64,000 nucleotides of DNA, from contig OZ253469.1 of the NCBI GenBank assembly GCA_965261535.1, positions 4,526,001 through 4,590,000 of the forward strand, in the 5' to 3' direction. The notes under the pieces were generated by a model, which was not told the origin of the DNA, did not search any database, and saw only the letters and a list, made by a program, of their open reading frames with translations. The position numbers and the translations under genes are program-made. Below are positions 61,773 to 64,000 of this stretch, one piece after another. This DNA comes from VXNE01 sp965261535 (GTDB lineage Bacteria > Pseudomonadota > Gammaproteobacteria > Pseudomonadales > Azotimanducaceae). The stretch's first letter is position 1; the number at the start of each line of letters is the position of its first letter.

Positions 61773-63257
61773 ATGGACTTCGACTACGACACCTTGTATC
61801 GGCTTCGGCAGAGTCATCCGGGGTGGCGGTTGCTGCGCTCGGAGCACGCCGCGCTGGTGGCGAGCTTTTTGCACCGCGTGTTCGTGGAACCGAACCGTCG
61901 GGTGATCGCGCAGAGCGATCTTGCGGAGTATCTGGAGGATGAGTTGTTCGCACTGCGCGAACGCGATGGCGACGGTGCGTTCCCGCGGCCGCCCCTGGAC
62001 TATCTGAACGACTGGGCAAACTCGGATCGTGGCTGGCTGCGCAAGTTCTATCGGGACGATTCCGACGAACCCCAGTTCGACCTCACTCCCGCCGCCGAGA
62101 AGGCCATAGCGTGGCTCGCTTCTCTGACGGAACGCAGTTTTGTCGGCACCGAGTCGCGCCTGCGCACGTTGTTCGGCTTGTTGCGGCAGATGAACGAAGG
62201 AGTAGAGGACGACCCGAAGATACGTATCGCCGATCTTGAGCGTCGTCGCGACGAGATCGAAGCCGAGATTGCGCGTGCACGCGAGGGCGATCTCCCGCTG
62301 CTCGACGATACCGCCCTCAAGGACCGTTTCCAGCAGTTCATGCAGATCGCCCGGGACCTGCTCGGTGACTTCCGCGAGGTGGAGCAAAACTTCCGTGCCT
62401 TGGACCGTCGCGTTCGCGAGCGCATCGCGGGCTGGGAAGGTTCGCGGGGCGCGCTGTTGGAAGAGGTGATCGACGAGCGCGACGCCATCGCCGGTTCCGA
62501 TCAGGGGCGCAGCTTCAACGCCTTCTGGGACTTTCTCATGTCCCGAGACCGTCAAGAGGAACTGACGCGTCTTCTCGAACGCGTGTTGGCGTCGCCGCCG
62601 GTTCGGAGCATGGACCCGGATGTCCGTACTCGGCGGATCCACTACGACTGGTTGGATGCCGGCGAACACACCCAAGCTACCGTGCGACGGCTATCGCAGC
62701 AGTTGCGCCGGTTTCTGGACGACCGGGCGTGGCTGGAGAACCGCCGCATCATGGACATCCTGCACAGCATCGAAGCCCACGCGCTGGCGCTGCGCGATGC
62801 GTCTGCAGCCAAGGGTGGGGCGACGGTCCTCGAGGATACTGTGATGACCATCGCTTCCCCGGCGGCGGAAATCCGACTGCCTACAGAACGCCCGCTATAC
62901 GCGCCGCGCCTGAAACCACGGATCGTGGACGCCATCCTCGAAGCCGGCGACGAGGCTGTGGACGCCGCGGCGTTGTTTTCGGAAACTGTCGTCGACAAGG
63001 CCCGCCTCGCCGGGCACATTCGCCACGCGCTCCAGGATCGCTCGCAAATCACGTTGCGCGAACTGTGCGAAACGCAACCCATCGAGCAGGGTCTCGCGGA
63101 ACTCGTTACGTATCTGCAGCTCGCCAGCGACCACGGCCAGTTCAAGGCTGTCGTGGATGAGGACACCGAAGAGGCGGTTTCCTGGCGAAATGCGGCTGCG
63201 TCCGGGGAGACCACTGTCAAAAGCGCGCGCCTGCCGCGCGTAATATTCCTGCAATGA
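61773..63257 (+). CDS. jetA: Wadjet JetA (DUF3375)
   Basis: 494 residues. Kleisin-like subunit of the Wadjet SMC complex, which recognises and cuts small circular plasmids. DUF3375 hallmarks: YRLRQSHPGWRLLRSEHAAL at the start, YLDDWA-like YLNDWANSDRGWLRKFY, FVGTESRLRTLFGLLRQM, GRSFNAFWDFLMSRDRQEEL and RLYAPRLKP-like RPLYAPRLKPRIVD. Starts 52 nt after the DUF4276 gene and overlaps jetB by 4 nt. Confidence 0.93.
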   Translation: MDFDYDTLYRLRQSHPGWRLLRSEHAALVASFLHRVFVEPNRRVIAQSDLAEYLEDELFALRERDGDGAFPRPPLDYLNDWANSDRGWLRKFYRDDSDEPQFDLTPAAEKAIAWLASLTERSFVGTESRLRTLFGLLRQMNEGVEDDPKIRIADLERRRDEIEAEIARAREGDLPLLDDTALKDRFQQFMQIARDLLGDFREVEQNFRALDRRVRERIAGWEGSRGALLEEVIDERDAIAGSDQGRSFNAFWDFLMSRDRQEELTRLLERVLASPPVRSMDPDVRTRRIHYDWLDAGEHTQATVRRLSQQLRRFLDDRAWLENRRIMDILHSIEAHALALRDASAAKGGATVLEDTVMTIASPAAEIRLPTERPLYAPRLKPRIVDAILEAGDEAVDAAALFSETVVDKARLAGHIRHALQDRSQITLRELCETQPIEQGLAELVTYLQLASDHGQFKAVVDEDTEEAVSWRNAAASGETTVKSARLPRVIFLQ

Positions 63258-63889
63258 GCGAGGACGCGCGATCTGGCGACGCCGCCGCGTCGGGCGACGA
63301 GTTGTCCCCGCTTGCCATCCGGCTGCTGCGCGGTATTTTGTTTCGCGATAGCGATCCGCGATTGTGGGAAGATCTCATCGCTTTGCAGGCCCGTATTCGA
63401 GACTACATGTCCGTGCTGAACCTCGACCTCATCATCGATGAGGCCGAGGGCTACGCATTCTTGCGCTCGCGCCCGGACGAGGATGATGGCGACAGTCGTG
63501 CTATTCCGCGGCTGATCGTTCGACGGCCACTGTCCTTCGCCGTCAGCTTGCTGCTCGCGCTATTGCGCAAGAAACTGGTCGAATCCGACGCCGCGGGCGG
63601 CGATGCCAGATTGGTGCTGAGCCGGGACGAAATCGTAGAAATGGTACGTGTATTCCTCCCCGAGAATAGTAACGAAGCCCGTGTCATCGACCGGCTGGAC
63701 GCCGATCTGAACCGCATCGTCGAGCTCGGCTTTCTGCGCCGCATGAGCGCTTCCGGCAACGAAAGACAAGTTCGCAGCTTCGAAGTGCGGCGTTTTCTCC
63801 GCGCCTTTGTCGACGCGCAATGGTTGGGCGAGTTCGACAGCCGGCTGGCCGCCTATCGGGCCGAGATTGAGGCTGCGGCCAGTGAATAA
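63254..63889 (+). CDS. jetB: Wadjet JetB (DUF4194)
   Basis: 211 residues. KITE-type winged-helix subunit of the Wadjet complex: LSPLAIRLLRGILFRDSDPR, YMSVLNLDLIIDEAEGYAFL, PLSFAVSLLLALLRKKLVES, DLNRIVELGFLRRM. Overlaps the end of jetA and the candidate GTG of jetC, as in complete jetABCD operons. Confidence 0.93.
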   Translation: MSEDARSGDAAASGDELSPLAIRLLRGILFRDSDPRLWEDLIALQARIRDYMSVLNLDLIIDEAEGYAFLRSRPDEDDGDSRAIPRLIVRRPLSFAVSLLLALLRKKLVESDAAGGDARLVLSRDEIVEMVRVFLPENSNEARVIDRLDADLNRIVELGFLRRMSASGNERQVRSFEVRRFLRAFVDAQWLGEFDSRLAAYRAEIEAAASE

Positions 63890-63899
63890 CCGCGGCCGC

Positions 63900-64000
63900 A
63901 TGGACTACGAATCGTCGTCAATCTTCGACAGCATCACGGACGACGCGCTCTCCGGTTACCGCCTGCATCGCCTTGAGGTATTCAATTGGGGCACATTCGA
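63900..64000 (+). CDS. jetC: Wadjet JetC SMC-like ATPase, 5' end only
   Basis: Only the first 33 codons are in the window: MDYESSSIFDSITDDALSGY then RLHRLEVFNWGTF. The stretch RLxRLEVFNWGTF is the standard opening of JetC (MukB-like SMC), just before its Walker A. A GTG at 63882, inside the end of jetB, is an alternative start. The gene is cut by the window edge; jetD is expected beyond. Confidence 0.88.
   Translation, partial: MDYESSSIFDSITDDALSGYRLHRLEVFNWGTF

Overview
The window is about 64 kb of high-GC DNA (AT-richer near 31.4-34.8 kb) from a proteobacterium. There is no marker gene that names the organism. Two LexA boxes of the CTG-N10-CAG type in front of an imuA-imuB-dnaE2 cassette point to a gamma- or betaproteobacterium; that placement is inference. 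Almost the whole window is a defence island: complete anti-phage and anti-plasmid systems alternate with toxin-antitoxin pairs, decayed fragments of further systems, insertion sequences and integrase remnants.

Layout. 0-4.6 kb: a broken sulfatase; a type II restriction-modification module (HTH regulator, putative PD-(D/E)XK endonuclease, divergent D12 adenine methylase) with a convergent GIY-YIG gene; a small membrane protein beside a decayed TIR-like fragment. 4.6-10.3 kb: a frameshifted IS transposase between 132-bp direct repeats, then the remains of a type I system (truncated hsdS; an HsdM fused to a PIN toxin domain, with its small antitoxin-like partner) and an integrase remnant. 10.8-13.6 kb: a two-gene HEPN module and the C-terminal part of a DUF1998 helicase. 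13.9-18.3 kb: a complete type II CBASS operon (CD-NTase, Cap2, Cap3, membrane-SAVED effector). 18.4-30.8 kb: an EcoRII-like restriction-modification system with vsr, divergent from a four-gene operon of UvrD-like helicase, DrmA-like helicase, DrmB-like DUF1998 protein and a NERD-SF1 helicase, a DISARM-like arrangement without drmC. 31.4-34.8 kb: an AT-richer pair, an IF2N/GrpE-tail protein and an Hsp70-like ATPase.

34.8-45.9 kb: two tRNA-Ser(TGA) copies bracket two AbiE toxin-antitoxin loci, an IS3 element and helicase, ATPase and hsdR fragments. Three copies of a degenerate IrrE-like gene lie in and beside this segment; only the last is intact. 46-59.8 kb: DUF2332, DUF433/DUF5615 remnants, a RelE-type pair, the SOS mutagenesis cassette, HicAB, a decayed 2OG-Fe(II) oxygenase, a large secreted sorbosone-dehydrogenase/LRR protein, VapBC and a methylase remnant. 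59.9-64 kb: an ATPase-DUF4276 pair (AbiL-like) and the start of a Wadjet operon (jetA, jetB and the first codons of jetC).

How it works together: restriction, nucleotide-signalling, helicase and plasmid-removal systems lie side by side, with addiction modules between them that would stabilise the island. The gene fragments show it turns over quickly. The best candidates for undescribed biology are the UvrD-DrmA-DrmB-NERD operon, the Hsp70-like/GrpE-tail pair, the HsdM-PIN fusion and the triplicated pseudo-protease family.
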